DNA of 64,000 nt. Source: Lepas anatifera (lineage: Eukaryota; Arthropoda; Thecostraca; Lepadidae). A model generated the notes under the pieces. That model had not been told where the DNA came from and ran no database searches. It saw nothing but the letters and a program-made list of their open reading frames with translations. Location: positions 1,187,001 to 1,251,000 of the forward strand of contig JAOTON010001681.1 of NCBI GenBank assembly GCA_034440635.1, read 5' to 3'. The position numbers and the translations under genes are program-made. Position 1 is the stretch's first letter. Each line of letters opens with the position of its first letter. Below are positions 35,186-46,134 of the stretch, in pieces.

Positions 35186-35530
35186 TTACCCTGTGGCTCT
35201 TGTTTTAGTCTATGTTTTAGTGAAAGTTTTTACCTTCATCTTGTGTTTTTGCTGGTGCTTTTATCTGCACATCTTGCATGCCCACTTTAGAGTTTCTTTG
35301 CGTCATAATGATGTCTTATTTTTACAATGTTTTAATGACACTTAGACTTAGGGCGAGTGCGTGACTTTGTTGCCTATCTCGGAATGCCACGGGTATCATT
35401 TTTATCATTTCATTGTAAATACCATGTCTTTGTTTTACTTATTTGACTTGAGCTGTTAGTGGGTTATACCTGTTGCTCATTTACATGAATAAATACAAAT
35501 ACAAAAACGGCTGGGTACTAATAGGAAGAG

Positions 35531-35880
35531 ATTTACCCTCGCCTAGGTAGTGAAGAGGGTATTTCAACACCCTTCTCGGGTTTTCCCAACGGTTTCAGAA
35601 AACGGAAGAGCGAAGCAACACAGTACTTGGTATTCCTTATCCTGGATCAATTGCGGAAATTTTCCGGAAATGTTATGCTTTTGTCACCTTTGATCAGATC
35701 ACTACGCCAGGGCAAATTACCTCATCTTGAAAAATGTTTGAAGTGGCACCAGTGAGAAGAGGATTAATCTATTGGTACAATATTTATATATAATAATAAA
35801 ACCACCGAGTGTCACAAGTCATGGTAACGGGCTTCTTATACAGATGATCCAGGGTCAGGTACGGGTCATGACTGTTGCAC
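35531..35880 (-). mobile_element. Family A fragment, 3' end
   Basis: On the minus strand it ends with CCCGAGAAGGGTGTTGAAAT and a CCTAGGCGAGGGT terminus. Earlier text (CAATTGATCCAGGATAAGG, then ACCTGACCCTGGATCATC) matches A2 in order. Internally deleted and diverged; 20 bp separate it from the LINE tail. Confidence 0.6.
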
Positions 35881-36068
35881 TCCCGCCCAGTTGTCACAAC
35901 TGGACACGCCCGTGTGGCGTGACCCGCCGGCTGTGGCGTGACCCGGGCGCACTGGCCCGTGCTGGGCAGTCCAGTTACGCTGCTGCACCTAAAGACATAC
36001 TCCATGCCGTAGAAACCTACAGTGTTTGACAAACACAACAATGACCTCTTGATTAATCATTATTGAGG

Positions 36069-36125
36069 TTTATCGATGCATCAATTGCCAGGGTTATATG
36101 GCGTCGCCAACTCTTTCCCTCTTTT
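36069..36125 (+). repeat. Short dispersed repeat S, copy 1
   Basis: Shares TTATCGA(T/C)GCA(T/C)CAA followed by CCAGGGTTATATGGCGTCGC and CAACTCTTTCC with 61,829-61,890 and 62,113-62,172. All three are in the same orientation. Function and class are unknown. Confidence 0.55.
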
Positions 36126-37136
36126 GTACAGCGTGCTTAAAGCTGCCGAGATTGACGCTGTCAGCAATTGGTAAGGCGTTTTTGTTTAAAATCACAGAAT
36201 GAAAAGCCTGCACTTTCCTGCGTTTGCTATTGTACGCAATGACCGCAAATTTCCACTCTGCCTTGTCTCGTGCATACACCTGGTATGCTGAAGCATGTTG
36301 CTCAGGACAGATGGCTCACGAGAGAGAGAGCAGCACAGTATGTAGCCAACTCCGCTGGTGGAGCGCCAGTACATGGAAGGACTGGACAAACGGAGTCTCG
36401 TGACTTCAGGTGACGTGTGGCACAATTTTCTCTTTCCAGTTACAACACGGGTGCACAAGTTGACAATTTTCTGGATGCCATGAAGTTGCGTTTCACTGCA
36501 CGTGCCGTAGACTGAACTGGAGTAAATGATGTGGGATATGATGAGTGATTAAATCAGTGGTTTGAGAACAGTATATGGAATTATGTGCCGAATATGCAGA
36601 GTGCGTCGAGGATACCGGTGATTTTTTTAAAGCAGATTGCTAACAGCATTTTTAAGTGGGAAGCAGCCAGAGCCAAGCTCAAATAATTTGGTTTATGTGC
36701 CAAAGTTAGATCAATGCCAGCCTCTGAGCGTTGAGGGGGAGGGGGTCAGGAGTCGGGAGGATTGGGAACCACTGGCATCACGCCTGTCATCCGACACGTC
36801 TCTGGGACTCCAATCAATGGCTGATACGTGCTATGGTGCCTCATTCACATACATTCAGGCTCGGCCAGCCGAATGCCCGGTGAGAGATGCACTCCTGGGA
36901 TCGCCTTCTCCGGCTCATCTCGTATTTGCCGCTCCCATGTAGGATAGCGTTATCTACAGATACTGACATTCTGACGCGCTGCTCCCCTCGATTGGAAGTC
37001 CACGGAATTCTAAAGAGCAGATACCATGGACCCATAGGTCGTTTGTTCAGAAGGGAAGTCGGGGGGCCAGTGCTAGACAACTGCACGGAGATCAACCAGT
37101 TCCCTTGGGAAATCTCGAAGAGACCGGTAGGTGGCA
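36126..37136. other. Unassigned spacer
   Basis: No gene or repeat recognised; several 60-100 codon frames on both strands lack known motifs. Confidence 0.35.
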
Positions 37137-37606
37137 ATGGCACAGCTCTGGTGGTGGCGCACGCCTTCAGAGCTGGAGGTTACTAAAAGCTCGAGGTCTG
37201 GCGAACGCCTTCAGAGCTGGAGGTTACTACAAGCTCTGGTGGTGGAGCACGCCTTCAGAGCTGGAGGTTACTAAAAGCTCTGGGGGTGGCGAACGCCTTC
37301 ATAGCTGGAGGTTACTACAAGCCGTGGTGGTGGCGAACGCTTTCAGAGCAGGAGGTTACTACAAGCCGTGGTGGTGGCGAGCACCTTCAGAGCTGGAGGT
37401 TACTACAAGCTTTGGTGGTGGCGAACGCCTTCAGAGCTGGAGGTTACTACAAGCTCTGGTGGTGGCGAGTGCCTTCAGAGAAGGAGGTTACTACAAGCTC
37501 TGGTCGTGACGAAAGTCTTCAGAGCAGGAGGTTACTACAAGCTCTGGTGGCGGCGGGCGTCTTCAGAGCTGGAGGTTACTACAAGCTCTGGTGGCAACGG
37601 CACGGG
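37137..37606 (+). repeat. Minisatellite, 44-bp unit
   Basis: Ten to eleven units with core CAGAGCTGGAGGTTACTACA, followed by AGCTCTGGTGGTGGCGAACG and CCTT. Spacings between successive GGAGGTTACT words are 43 or 44 bp. Plus-strand frames remain open through it (for example 37,286-37,747), with a period of three units; I take these as by-products. Confidence 0.9.
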
Positions 37607-38789
37607 CCAGAGGTATTAAATATGTTTACAGGGAGCGGCTCTCATCTCTTCGAAAACGTGCTGCTTTTTCCAATTATGAAACCTTCCCCATCTAGCTACG
37701 AAGGTGAGAAGACGTCAGGGGCACAGAGCCAATTGTTAGGAGCATAGCGTAAGAGCAATATCATTTGCCCTTTGAAGAAATAAACTTACAAGTAATATAG
37801 CTGCTTTGAAAAACACGGCTCTGATCCGAGCCATTTCGTGTTGAAAGCTTGCGTGTATCATGATTATGATTATGATATCATATGATGCATCATTATTAAC
37901 GTTTGGTTTTGATGGATAGACTGATCAAAATAGTGTCTCATTTTAACGCAAAGCCAAAACTCCTGACGCAGTTAATCGCTAAAAACCGGCCTCATGGCAG
38001 ACGTCAGTTCCAGTGTATTTTGGACGGTTCTGCTTAACTGGCCCCCAAAATAAGTAACATCCACAGGAACTTTATAAAAATTGGCGCGAATGAGCAGATA
38101 GGGGAATTTTCTGTTGGTTCACCCAAAAGAACTGCTGGGAAAAGGCAGCAATCAGTGTCATTATCAGTGCAGCGGTCTAAAAACAGGGGGAACCTCAACG
38201 TTCATCGGTTCGCTTTTTCAGTGTCGGAAAAATCTGCAAACAAAAACAGTTGGTAGATGGAGAAGTGACGTATCTGAAGAGACTCAATCCGCACTTAGGT
38301 AGTCCAACGTAGCTGACGCAATGACCCCTCAAACAACCCAACTGATGCAGAAGCCAAGTCAGCAGCACAGACCCCGAACAGGACGGCATCACAGACGGCG
38401 CGTAGAGGCTAGGTCAGAGACCGCCACCACAGACCTCGAACAAGGCGGCATCCCAGACATGCCTCGCTTTAGCTATTTTGGTGAAAGATGACCAGGGTAC
38501 TCACGCTGGCCTACGGAAAGGTTTTTCTGAGACAATACGACCCCTCTCGGGTTCCTGTCTGGGTAGGGTATCCCCGGAGGGTTAGGGTCTCCATTCGCGA
38601 TAACTGCGCGATGACTCACGGTGGCAGGGGAATCAAGCCGCAAAGGCTACCTAGCAGCTTGCTTACAAACAAATTCGTCTACATAAAAGGAGAAACTGCA
38701 AGCTAGACAAGAATTGTGTCCCCTAGCTTGATTTTGCCAGACACATTCAAACACGACATGGAATTTAGTTTTTGTAAGTTTATGATTTG
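37607..38789. other. Unassigned spacer
   Basis: Contains ATGATTATGATTATGATATC low-complexity sequence at about 37,860 and two copies of a ~66-bp sequence (CACAGACC(C/T)CGAACA, GGCATC(A/C)CAGAC) at about 38,355-38,460. No gene recognised. Confidence 0.4.
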
Positions 38790-38905
38790 GTGTCTTAACT
38801 TATCTCGACTCTTTGGACTTTTTTCGTGAGTCAATTCACTCCAACTCATGAGTCAACTGATCAAAATCTGAGTTGAAATATGACTCCGATTCTAGAGTTG
38901 CACAG
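38790..38905 (-). mobile_element. Fragment of repeat family E (hAT-like end)
   Basis: On the minus strand it starts CAGACCTGTGCAACTCTAG and continues with GAGTC-rich text (CTCATGAGTTGGAGTGAATT). This matches the ends of E1 and E2. Only about 115 bp remain. Confidence 0.5.
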
Positions 38906-39800
38906 GTCTGACCTGTGCAAGGTTGTACCTACCATCCAAGCTAAAACAGTTATTTCCAGCTAGTGCACGGAGGCCTTTTTTGGTCGACAAGACAGCGGCG
39001 GAATATTGGTTGGGAGATTGGGTCCATTGCACCGAACATTAATTCATTCCCTGACCATACTGAATACAGTGCCTGCTAGAAATTCTGCAAAAGAGCAGTG
39101 AAAGATCAGAGCCCACAGGGACATCAAGGCTATAATTTCACCAAAAGTGCGACGACGCGTCGTGCGGCAGCTATCGATCTGTCATTTGTGTGTGACGAGG
39201 GTCTTCTGGCTCCAGCATCCAATGTCATTTTCCTCACCAGCCCTCACATTTATCTACCATGTAAGTTTCCGCAGCAGCAACTGATCATAAACCAGTTTTG
39301 TGCAAAGTAGGAACCGATACATCTAGAAAATACAGAAGTTCTTAATGCCTGATAGCCACAATAATATATAAGTGGGCAATTTGCCGAGCAGGAATGATCC
39401 AGTTACCAAATTTCAGTACGCCACATACGAGCAACGTACGCCGCGTCTGTAGGATCGACGGAAGCTGATCAACACAAGGAGTCACTCGCGAGCAGCAGCC
39501 AGGCAGACCTGCTGGCCAACTGGCAACAATCCAAGTTAGCAAGGTCCAACAGGTTTTCATGTGGCCTGCTGCGCCGAGGCAATGCCAAGGACCAGCCCGA
39601 GGAAGTCTCACGCACAAGCGGTACCCTGCCCTATCCCATTACCCGATTGGGTTCCATCGGTAATGACGTCAATGCAAATATGAGGGACGTATGGGAAGCA
39701 GCAGAGGCGTGAGCCCCGTCGCAAACACTGGCCGAACTTCCACTGGCTGATTCGATTCATGCCAAGCCACCCAGTGGTCAGACCTGTTGCTCTGATGTAG
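38906..39800. other. Unassigned spacer
   Basis: No gene recognised. A donor-like ACCAT|GTAAGTTTCC at about 39,260 follows open sequence but has no convincing partner. Confidence 0.35.
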
Positions 39801-39858
39801 CAGTGACTATCGGGCGCCAGCTCTCTTGATAAAGGGCAGCTGCGCCTGTGGAGCTCAC

Positions 39859-39888
39859 CTCCTCCTCGAAGAAGTCCTCGTCCGCCAT
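39859..39888 (-). CDS. Candidate first coding exon, minus strand (MADEDFFEEE...)
   Basis: On the minus strand, CAACCATGGCG gives a start codon in a near-ideal Kozak context at 39,888-39,886. Ten codons follow, MADEDFFEEE, and then the splice donor GAG|GTGAGC at 39,858. Reading on past the donor meets a stop after about 25 more codons. The exon sits at the edge of a CpG island lying upstream of it on the same strand, which is what a promoter and 5' UTR would look like. Very short acidic first exons are common in housekeeping genes. I do not recognise the protein, and no second exon was found to the left. If real, its transcript runs leftwards. Confidence 0.45.
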
Positions 39889-40500
39889 GGTTGCCTGCCG
39901 GCCGGCTGGCTCTCTTCTATCACCTGGCTATGCCCACAGCCCAGCGGCGTTGCAGCGCGCGGCGGCAGTGAGCGCGATTGGACTGGGTGGAGCGGCCCCG
40001 CGCGAACCGCGGCGGCGACAGAGCCGGGCTGCTGTCGTTGGCGGCGCCGGCATCGATCCCCGCCAGGCCTGCTCTGCTGCTGGTGCGAGCTCTCTCCTCC
40101 CCGACCGTCCGTCCGCTGCCGAGCACCTCTCCAGCCGTGGATCACGTCGGCTCACAAAGGCCCAGGTGCGTGTATTTGGACAGGCGCCTCGCGGTTAGTT
40201 AGTACACCGCATGCCCTTCAGTAAGCGGCCGGCTTGCTGAGCCACTGCGGGGGCGTGTTCTCCCGGTGTGGTAATCAGTGTCGGCAGTGTCACCACTGTC
40301 CGTCCGGGGACTGCGTGTTTGCCGCCGCCGGCACCCCTCACCGCTACAAACCACCGCTGATGGAGAAGGATAGAGCACGCAGCGTTCGGTGCCGGCCCGC
40401 TGCTCCCCGCTCGAGATGGATAGCGCCATGTGCAGCTCCGAATAAATGACAGCACGAGATCTCCCGCTCCAGAGATGGACGAGGGCGCCACGTTTGGGAC
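39889..40500 (-). promoter_or_regulatory. CpG island, candidate (possibly bidirectional) promoter
   Basis: About 600 bp of GC-rich sequence dense in CpG (GTTGCAGCGCGCGGCGGCAG; GGCGGCGCCGGCATCGATCC). It flanks the candidate minus-strand first exon. A donor-like GCCCAG|GTGCGT on the plus strand at about 40,164 could end a non-coding first exon of a divergent transcript. No TATA box is evident. Open frames in several phases are expected from the composition. Confidence 0.5.
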
Positions 40501-40689
40501 TATCTAAACAAGGTCCAATCGGCACCAGTGTCTCGGCCCGTCTTATAAACCCTTGCAATGTCCGCAAATAACAGTGGCTTGATACAATCAACTATTTTCC
40601 TTTGGTTCCGAATTCACTTACTTGGCGCATCGAATTATAAAGCCAACTACAGTTGGGCTCGGCACCTAACTCGGTTTGAAACGGGTCCT
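40501..40689. other. Short unassigned spacer
   Basis: Sequence between the CpG island and element D4; nothing recognised. Confidence 0.3.
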
Positions 40690-41174
40690 GAGTACCTCAA
40701 TGCAAAGGTCAAGATCAAAGGTCAAAGTCAGAGGGCATTGGAAAAATTCAATCCTCATTTTCTGCCAGTTGCCATAGTGCTAGTCATATTGCACATTTTA
40801 ATTAGTATACCATATTGTGACCTTATAGGTCAATGATCTTGAATGACCTTGACTCCAAAACTGTAGGAAAGGTTCTTTACAACATTCCCTCTTTCATCCT
40901 GGTCAGCCTTTAGATTATTCCCGCCTTTTTCCCGCATAATTACGGCATTTTTCACTCGGTCCCCAGCATAGCTGAGATTTGACCATTATGACCTCGTTTG
41001 ATCGTGAAGATATTGACCTAGGTCAATAAAAATTGGTCATAATGTAGTTCACCATAGCCCCTTCCCACCTTCCAAACGGCGTTTTTCTACCCCTCTTAGT
41101 TTCTGAGATCTTAGGGGCTACCTGGCCCCCTCCAGTGTGCGTTAGTGCCAGAACCCCTCCAGTGCGGGTGTTAA
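40690..41174 (+). mobile_element. Family D element, 3' half (D4)
   Basis: Begins within AAGGTCAAGATCAAAGGTCA and continues through TTGACCTAGGTCAATAAAAA and AACGGCGTTTTTCTACCCC. The right end has CCCCTCCAGTGCGGGTG and TTAA (41,171-41,174). The last ~30 bp contain a partial duplicate of the end (CCCTCCAGTGTGCG). It matches 31,420-31,862. Confidence 0.7.
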
Positions 41175-41549
41175 TTTAAGTTAAAGAAATGTTTACGTGC
41201 TTGCAGGTTTTTATAGTTACGTAAATTTTATACCTCTCTTAATCCATGTCAGCGTGCATGATTGGACATTTCCGTGAGTTTCCAAAACATATAGGCTTCA
41301 GACCTGAAATACCTGTATTTGAATTCAATGGTCGCGCACTGTCTCCTCCCACCTTACGTGTTTTAATAAGCAAATCATATCATCAGCATGTGGGTGCTGG
41401 TAATATGAATTTACATGATAGAAGTTATCTAAAATGTTGACCAAGGGACGATAACTCGCTTCTATTTCGTAGTTTATGGCTGATTGTCTGTCTCCGTACG
41501 TTTGTCATAACCAAAGTTCAAGGCTATGCTATTCTTTCAACACGTACTT
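41175..41549. other. Unassigned spacer
   Basis: Nothing recognised between D4 and B3. Confidence 0.3.
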
Positions 41550-42389
41550 TAACGCGCGCATTGACGGGGGTCTGAGCCACCTTCGCTTTGACGGGGGTGG
41601 CGGGTACCCGCCCCTCCCCCTAAGATCTCGAGAACCATGGTAGGTAGCGAAAAACGGTAAATGGCGTTGGGCTGCCCATCCACTTCTCCATCGAAAACAT
41701 TTGAACCATTTTTTTGGTCAGGTCACATTTAAGGTCACGAGAGGCCAAAACGTGCCGTTATAGGGTTAACATGTAAATTAAGTTTTTCGGCCCTTACATC
41801 TGAATAAGTAAAGATAAGGAAAAACGACTTCAACTGTATGAGTCCTCTCAGCAAGCCGAATCGAATGATATATAATTTGACCTTGCTAGGTCAAATCAAG
41901 AATTTGACCTGACCTGAGGTCAGGTAAGGGTCAAATTATATAAAATGCATATCATTAGAACCGCAAAGCCCAGGCAAGTCTAATGGAGCTAAAATAAATG
42001 CTCTATCACCATCCGTTACTGAGTTATTCCATGAAAACCATTTTTCCCATGTATTTCCAAGGGAGAGGTCATGCCTCGTACCTGACCTTAGGCCATCGAT
42101 ATCAAAAATACCGGAACAAATTTTAGAGACCTCAGTAGGGCCATTGTGTGATATGAGTTTCAATCGGATAAGTTCACCCTGCTCCGACTTATGCTATCTT
42201 AAACTTTTTTTGAGGTTGGGTCACTTGACCTGTACTGGTGACCTGACCTGAGAAGACCTAACCTTAAAATTTTCACAGAAGTTGTAAAAATGATGAGGGA
42301 AAATGTATGCCAAGTACGGCGGCGCTACGCGCCGCCGTTTTTCTGCTATCTCCGAAAAACCCGAGGGGCCCCGTCAATGAGCGTGTTAA
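41550..42389 (+). mobile_element. Family B element, copy B3
   Basis: TTAA at 41,550-41,553 and 42,386-42,389; left end CGCGCGCATTGACGGGGG, right end CCCCGTCAATGAGCGTG. The inner palindrome GGGTACCCGCCCC is present on the left but reduced on the right. The 3' hairpin GGCGGCGCTACGCGCCGCCG followed by TTTTTC is intact at about 42,319-42,344. The interior has GACCTGACCTGAGGTCAGGT at about 41,908 and TGACCTGACCTGAG at 42,239. Non-coding. Confidence 0.85.
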
Positions 42390-42686
42390 GGTCTTTTTGT
42401 TTTCTGAACAGATGCATGTAAATACGCTGAATATAAAAAATAACCCCGCTGTTTAGTTCAAGTTTACTGTTTTACAGGTGCAGAAGGTATGTATGTATGT
42501 AAATTTTTATTTAAACTAAAGTGCTACCGGTGTAGGCCCAAGGTTGGTATATTCTTGCAACTTGGTCCAACCCATATCTAAAGTACGCTGGCTCATGCTG
42601 GCGTGGAGTCTTCTATGTCCGTGCCCTTCGCAGCGTCCCTTCTTCTGACGAGTGTAGATAGCCAGTGTCGACTTGGACTCCATATT

Positions 42687-42689
<3 letters not shown>

Positions 42690-42735
<46 letters not shown>
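42690..42735 (+). repeat. (CT)n microsatellite
   Basis: About 22 uninterrupted CT units. Confidence 0.97.
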
Positions 42736-42739
<4 letters not shown>

Positions 42740-42881
42740 GTTCTCCTTAGGGGCTAGGCCACATGGGCAAAAGTGGTCCAAAGCAGCAGCGCGGGGACCC
42801 CTCAAACAAATCTTCCCTATATTCTAACATTTTATTTTACCGTTTATTAACACATGTATGCGATTAATCTTATTTTTGCAG

Positions 42882-42905
42882 CAATCGTGAAGGTAACATG
42901 GAAGG
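42882..42905 (+). CDS. Candidate small exon preceding the 42,991 exon (weak)
   Basis: An acceptor (CTTATTTTTGCAG) precedes CAATCGTGAAGGTAACATGG. Using the donor GG|GTGACT at 42,906 gives 24 nt in the phase needed by the exon at 42,991, reading NREGNMEG across the junction. The stronger-looking alternative donor ATG|GTAAAC at 42,920 would put the next exon out of phase. Such a short exon needs transcript support. Confidence 0.25.
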
Positions 42906-42990
42906 GTGACTCAATCATGGTAAACATTTGCTTTTGCGCTCTCGGTGTACTTTTGCCTTACCAATTGAGGCTCTAACAATCTCCTTGTAG

Positions 42991-43085
42991 GGGGTCCTAT
43001 GATGCTCCTCGTCTGTACCTACGGAATGGAGTAAAAATACATGGAGACACTAAATTGGAAACAAATGGCCATGTCAGCTTGCGTG
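42991..43085 (+). CDS. Candidate internal coding exon
   Basis: 95 nt lie between a pyrimidine-rich acceptor (CAATCTCCTTGTAG) and a near-consensus donor (GCGTG|GTGAGTAAG). Only one of the three frames is open, and it reads GSYDAPRLYLRNGVKIHG then DTKLETNGHVSLR, 31 codons of ordinary protein-like composition, unlike the low-complexity frames elsewhere. The preceding intron would be about 70-85 bp. I do not recognise the family. It is followed about 195 bp later by dispersed repeat R1, so any further exons lie beyond the repeats. Codon-like composition and good splice sites make it the best internal-exon candidate in the window. Confidence 0.45.
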
Positions 43086-43280
43086 GTGAGTAAGCTTGTA
43101 AAATGTTTTCAGTTGTCACATTTTAAGAAATACCGTGCAAGATATTTGAAACTGCATCAACCATATTACATGACATATTAAAAGCGCCTGCGACTTTTCG
43201 GTGAGCTGATCATTACTGGGTACTCGAGTGCTCAGTAGTCATCAACCTGGCCCAGGGTCATGCTAATTTGTGGCGAGCGT

Positions 43281-43575
43281 GATGTGTGTTTGAGGGTTTT
43301 GTATCTTTCGAGGGTATCGCAGTGAATATGACCGAAACATGTGCAATTATTGAACATTTGACCAAAACGTCTTAAAAACTGGCTGTTCCAGAAAAATGTT
43401 GTTAACGTCAATCGACTTCTCTCATTGAGAAGATTCGAAAGAGCTGCTATATGCCTACTTTTTTCTCAATTTGGTGAGAAGCTGATTTGTTCATTTATCT
43501 AGTCGAGCATGTAACATTTTCGCCGATTTTACGCGACCTTTAAATATTGAAATATTTCGGTAAAAACTTTTTGAA
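43281..43575 (+). repeat. Dispersed repeat R1, copy 2
   Basis: Same orientation as 242-545, with a short insertion relative to it around 43,385. No coding or terminal structure seen. Confidence 0.75.
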
Positions 43576-43616
43576 AATTTCATTGAAATATTGCGGAAAA
43601 CCCACGAAGTTGACTA

Positions 43617-44196
43617 TGTTTGTGGGATCCGGTAGACTGTCACATTAGGCTCCAGCACACTGTCGCTGTGGGCTCCGGTAGACTGCTGCCGTGGGCTCCG
43701 GTAGATTTTTGCCATGGGCTCCGGTAGATGGCTGCCATGAACTCCGGTAGACTGCTGCCGTGGCTCCGGTAGGCTGCTGCCATGGGCTCCGGTATACTGT
43801 CACATTAGGCTCCAGCACACTGTCGCCGTGGGCTCCGATAGACTGCTACCGTGGGCTCCGGCAGACCGCTGCCGTGGGCTCCGGTAGACTGCTGTTATGA
43901 ACTCCGGTAGACTGCTGCCGTGAACTCCGGTAGACTGCTGCCATGAACTCCGGTAGAATGCTGCCGTGGGCTCCGGTAGACTGCTGCCGTGGGCTCCGGT
44001 AGACTGCTGCCATGAACTCCGGTGGACTGCTGCCGTGGGCTCCGGTAAACTGCTGCCATGAACTCCGGTAGACTGCTGCCATGAACTCCGGTAGACTGCT
44101 GCTGTGGGTTCCGGTAGACTGCTGCCGTGGGCTCCGGTAGACTGCTGCCGTGGGCTCCGGTAGACTGCTGCCGTGGGCTCCGGTAGACTGTCACGG
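43617..44196 (+). repeat. Minisatellite, 23-bp unit
   Basis: About 25 units with core CTCCGGTAGACTGCTGCC, in two interspersed forms, one joined by GTGGG and one by ATGAA. A longer variant (GTCACATTAGGCTCCAGCAC) occurs at about 43,639 and 43,799, spaced 160 bp. Minus-strand frames with a 23-residue period (three units) are open and are regarded as artefacts. Confidence 0.93.
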
Positions 44197-44444
44197 ATCC
44201 GATATCCGGACGGATCCCCGAACCGTCGGCACATTGAGCTAGATTGGCTGGAAAGGAAAATTGGGGAAATGCCAGATCTGCATAAGGAGTAGCCTTCTCA
44301 TTTCCGGTTAATATGTTTCTTTTTTGGCACATAATTTAATTTGGATTGCATATAATAGTTTCGAAATAGCTTGGTCTGTATTTCTGGAAAACCCCGAAGA
44401 GACTCGTATTAGGTTCGGATATTTTTGGTCGTAACGTACTCCGG

Positions 44445-44650
44445 GCTCGGGCGTCGTCGATGGTCGATTGCGACGCGGTCGACGACGGCGCGTGTGGCGA
44501 GCGCGACGTCCGTGTCATTACTGAACATCATGGGCTCCAGAGCTGCGGCGGCGGCTGCAACAGGCGGAACGGCAGCACCCTGGCCATGCGGCTGCTGGCC
44601 GCGCCGCCTGACGGCGACTGGATAGCGCTGACTTCAGACAGCGGTAGCGG
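44445..44650. promoter_or_regulatory. GC-rich, CpG-rich island
   Basis: Dense in CpG (GCGACGCGGTCGACGACGGC). Frames are open on both strands, for example a plus-strand frame at 44,460-44,699 with MRLLAAPPDGDWIALTSD and a minus-strand one with DVALATRAVVDRVAIDHR. I recognise neither. It may be a promoter island or a GC-rich exon; the evidence does not separate these. Confidence 0.3.
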
Positions 44651-45112
44651 CTCCTATCACCACAAAGTAGCGGAGAAGCGGAGAGCGAACTCAAAATAAT
44701 TCTAACCCGCTACCGTTACCGACAGCGTGTAAGGCCGTCTGGTAATCGACACGAAGCAATTATTAGATGATTTTTTTTCAAAAAGGAAAAGCCCAAACAC
44801 AATGGGATTGAAATAATGTTTTTGTTTTCGGATTATGCTTGCAAAGATTGCAATGAACTGCTAATTTGTCATGCAGCATGCAGACAAGCAGTGGTTCTCC
44901 TTGAAATTTCTTTAAAAAGAACAATAAAAATAGTTTTTAGGGAGCGTTTTAGCAGCGCTCTATAAAGCGACGGCGGAAAAGCGGGTAGCGGTTCCGCCAT
45001 TTTTGAAAACGCAGCGCAAGTAGCGGTGGCGGATTCAGCCAGAGAAAGTAGCCGAAGTGGCGGCAGCTGGTTAAAGTTTGGTAGCCCACCGCCTGAATTT
45101 CGCCCACCTCTG
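44640..45112 (-). mobile_element. Probable hAT-like element rich in TAGCGG words
   Basis: On the minus strand the end reads CAGAGGTGGGCGAAATTCAG. TAGCGG-type words are frequent (AGCGGTAGCGGCTCC at about 44,640; CGGGTAGCGGTTCCG; GTAGCGGTGGCGG). The opposite end and a target duplication could not be fixed, so the left limit is approximate. Confidence 0.4.
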
Positions 45113-46134
45113 CATTTTAGGGGCCCTGACGTGTAGCAGAATAAGAAAACATTCTGATAAACCACGCATTTTTCACACAAAAACATTCAACGAAACAAAG
45201 TGGATCGGCGCAAAACCTCAAAGCTTAAATCAAAGCCCCTCTCCAGCAGAGTTGTACGGCTCGCGAGTCGGAGTTGGAGTTTAACTCAAATTCCAACTCA
45301 TTCGACTCTGAGTTGAGTTGAGTTGAGTCGAAATGAAATAGAAAAGTGAGTTGAATTGAGTTGAGTCGGTTCACACCACATCAATGAGTTGAGATGAGTT
45401 GAGTTGTGAAGACAGCGAGTCAAATGAGTTGACGAAAAAAGTTGGCTCAACAGGTAAACATGATGTTATGTAAAAGTGTTTGATTTTGCCTACCTTTTGC
45501 AAACCTCCTTTAACCTCCTCTAAATACAGTTTCCCTCTAGCGTCTCATTGTTTAAGTTAAGGTTTCAATTTGTTTTGATTTATCAATCCAATTCTACGAT
45601 TCAATTGCTTATTTTAAAAGCCCATCCGGTCTGAGGAAATCCCTAGACACAAATAATACATGTGCTCGAAAAATTACACAGGTTCCTATCACTGACCTTG
45701 TCTTAAACATTCGAATTGGTGGAACGCACTACAAAATACATTTCAAATATCTCAAGAACTTCTCATCTTCAATATTTAACATTACCCCTTTACTTCAACC
45801 AGCGCAACAACAACACGCGTCGTCGCTGGTTGTCGTCAGTCGTCTTCGTCGTCTGAGAATAGTGTGCGCAATTGCTGTCTTCTTTGAAGAACAAATTCGA
45901 CGAAGCATAGGCTCAAGCTTAGGTAGCTCCAGGGCAAGAAGTGTAAACATCACGTGATAATTCATAAAGTGATACAAATATTTGTATAACTATATATGAC
46001 ATTGTTTCTTTTTGTCTTAGATGCGCCGTCTGCTGCTGTTTTATTCATTTTGCCTATTAAAAGCAGATATTGTTATTAGCATAGAAAAGTTTGACCTCTG
46101 ATTTTTCAAAATAAACAGAAGCCTTTATAGTCCA

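Larger units (their letters stand above)
32150..35510 (+). mobile_element. Jockey/CR1-type non-LTR retrotransposon, 5'-truncated and inactive
   Basis: One degenerate ORF2 runs through endonuclease, reverse transcriptase and the conserved C-terminal region, split over three frames. A 3' UTR follows and the element ends in the short tail CATGAATAAATACAAATAC, without a long poly(A). No ORF1 is visible upstream. The tail resembles that at 59,530-59,568, suggesting a second 5'-truncated relative there. Target-site duplications were not identified. The immediate left neighbour is element D1, after about 290 bp. Confidence 0.88.

Noticed and set aside
37105..37747. 134- and 153-codon frames
   Set aside because: They follow the 44-bp minisatellite and lose meaning outside it.
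43800..44332. Minus-strand frames of about 145 codons
   Set aside because: Generated by the 23-bp minisatellite.
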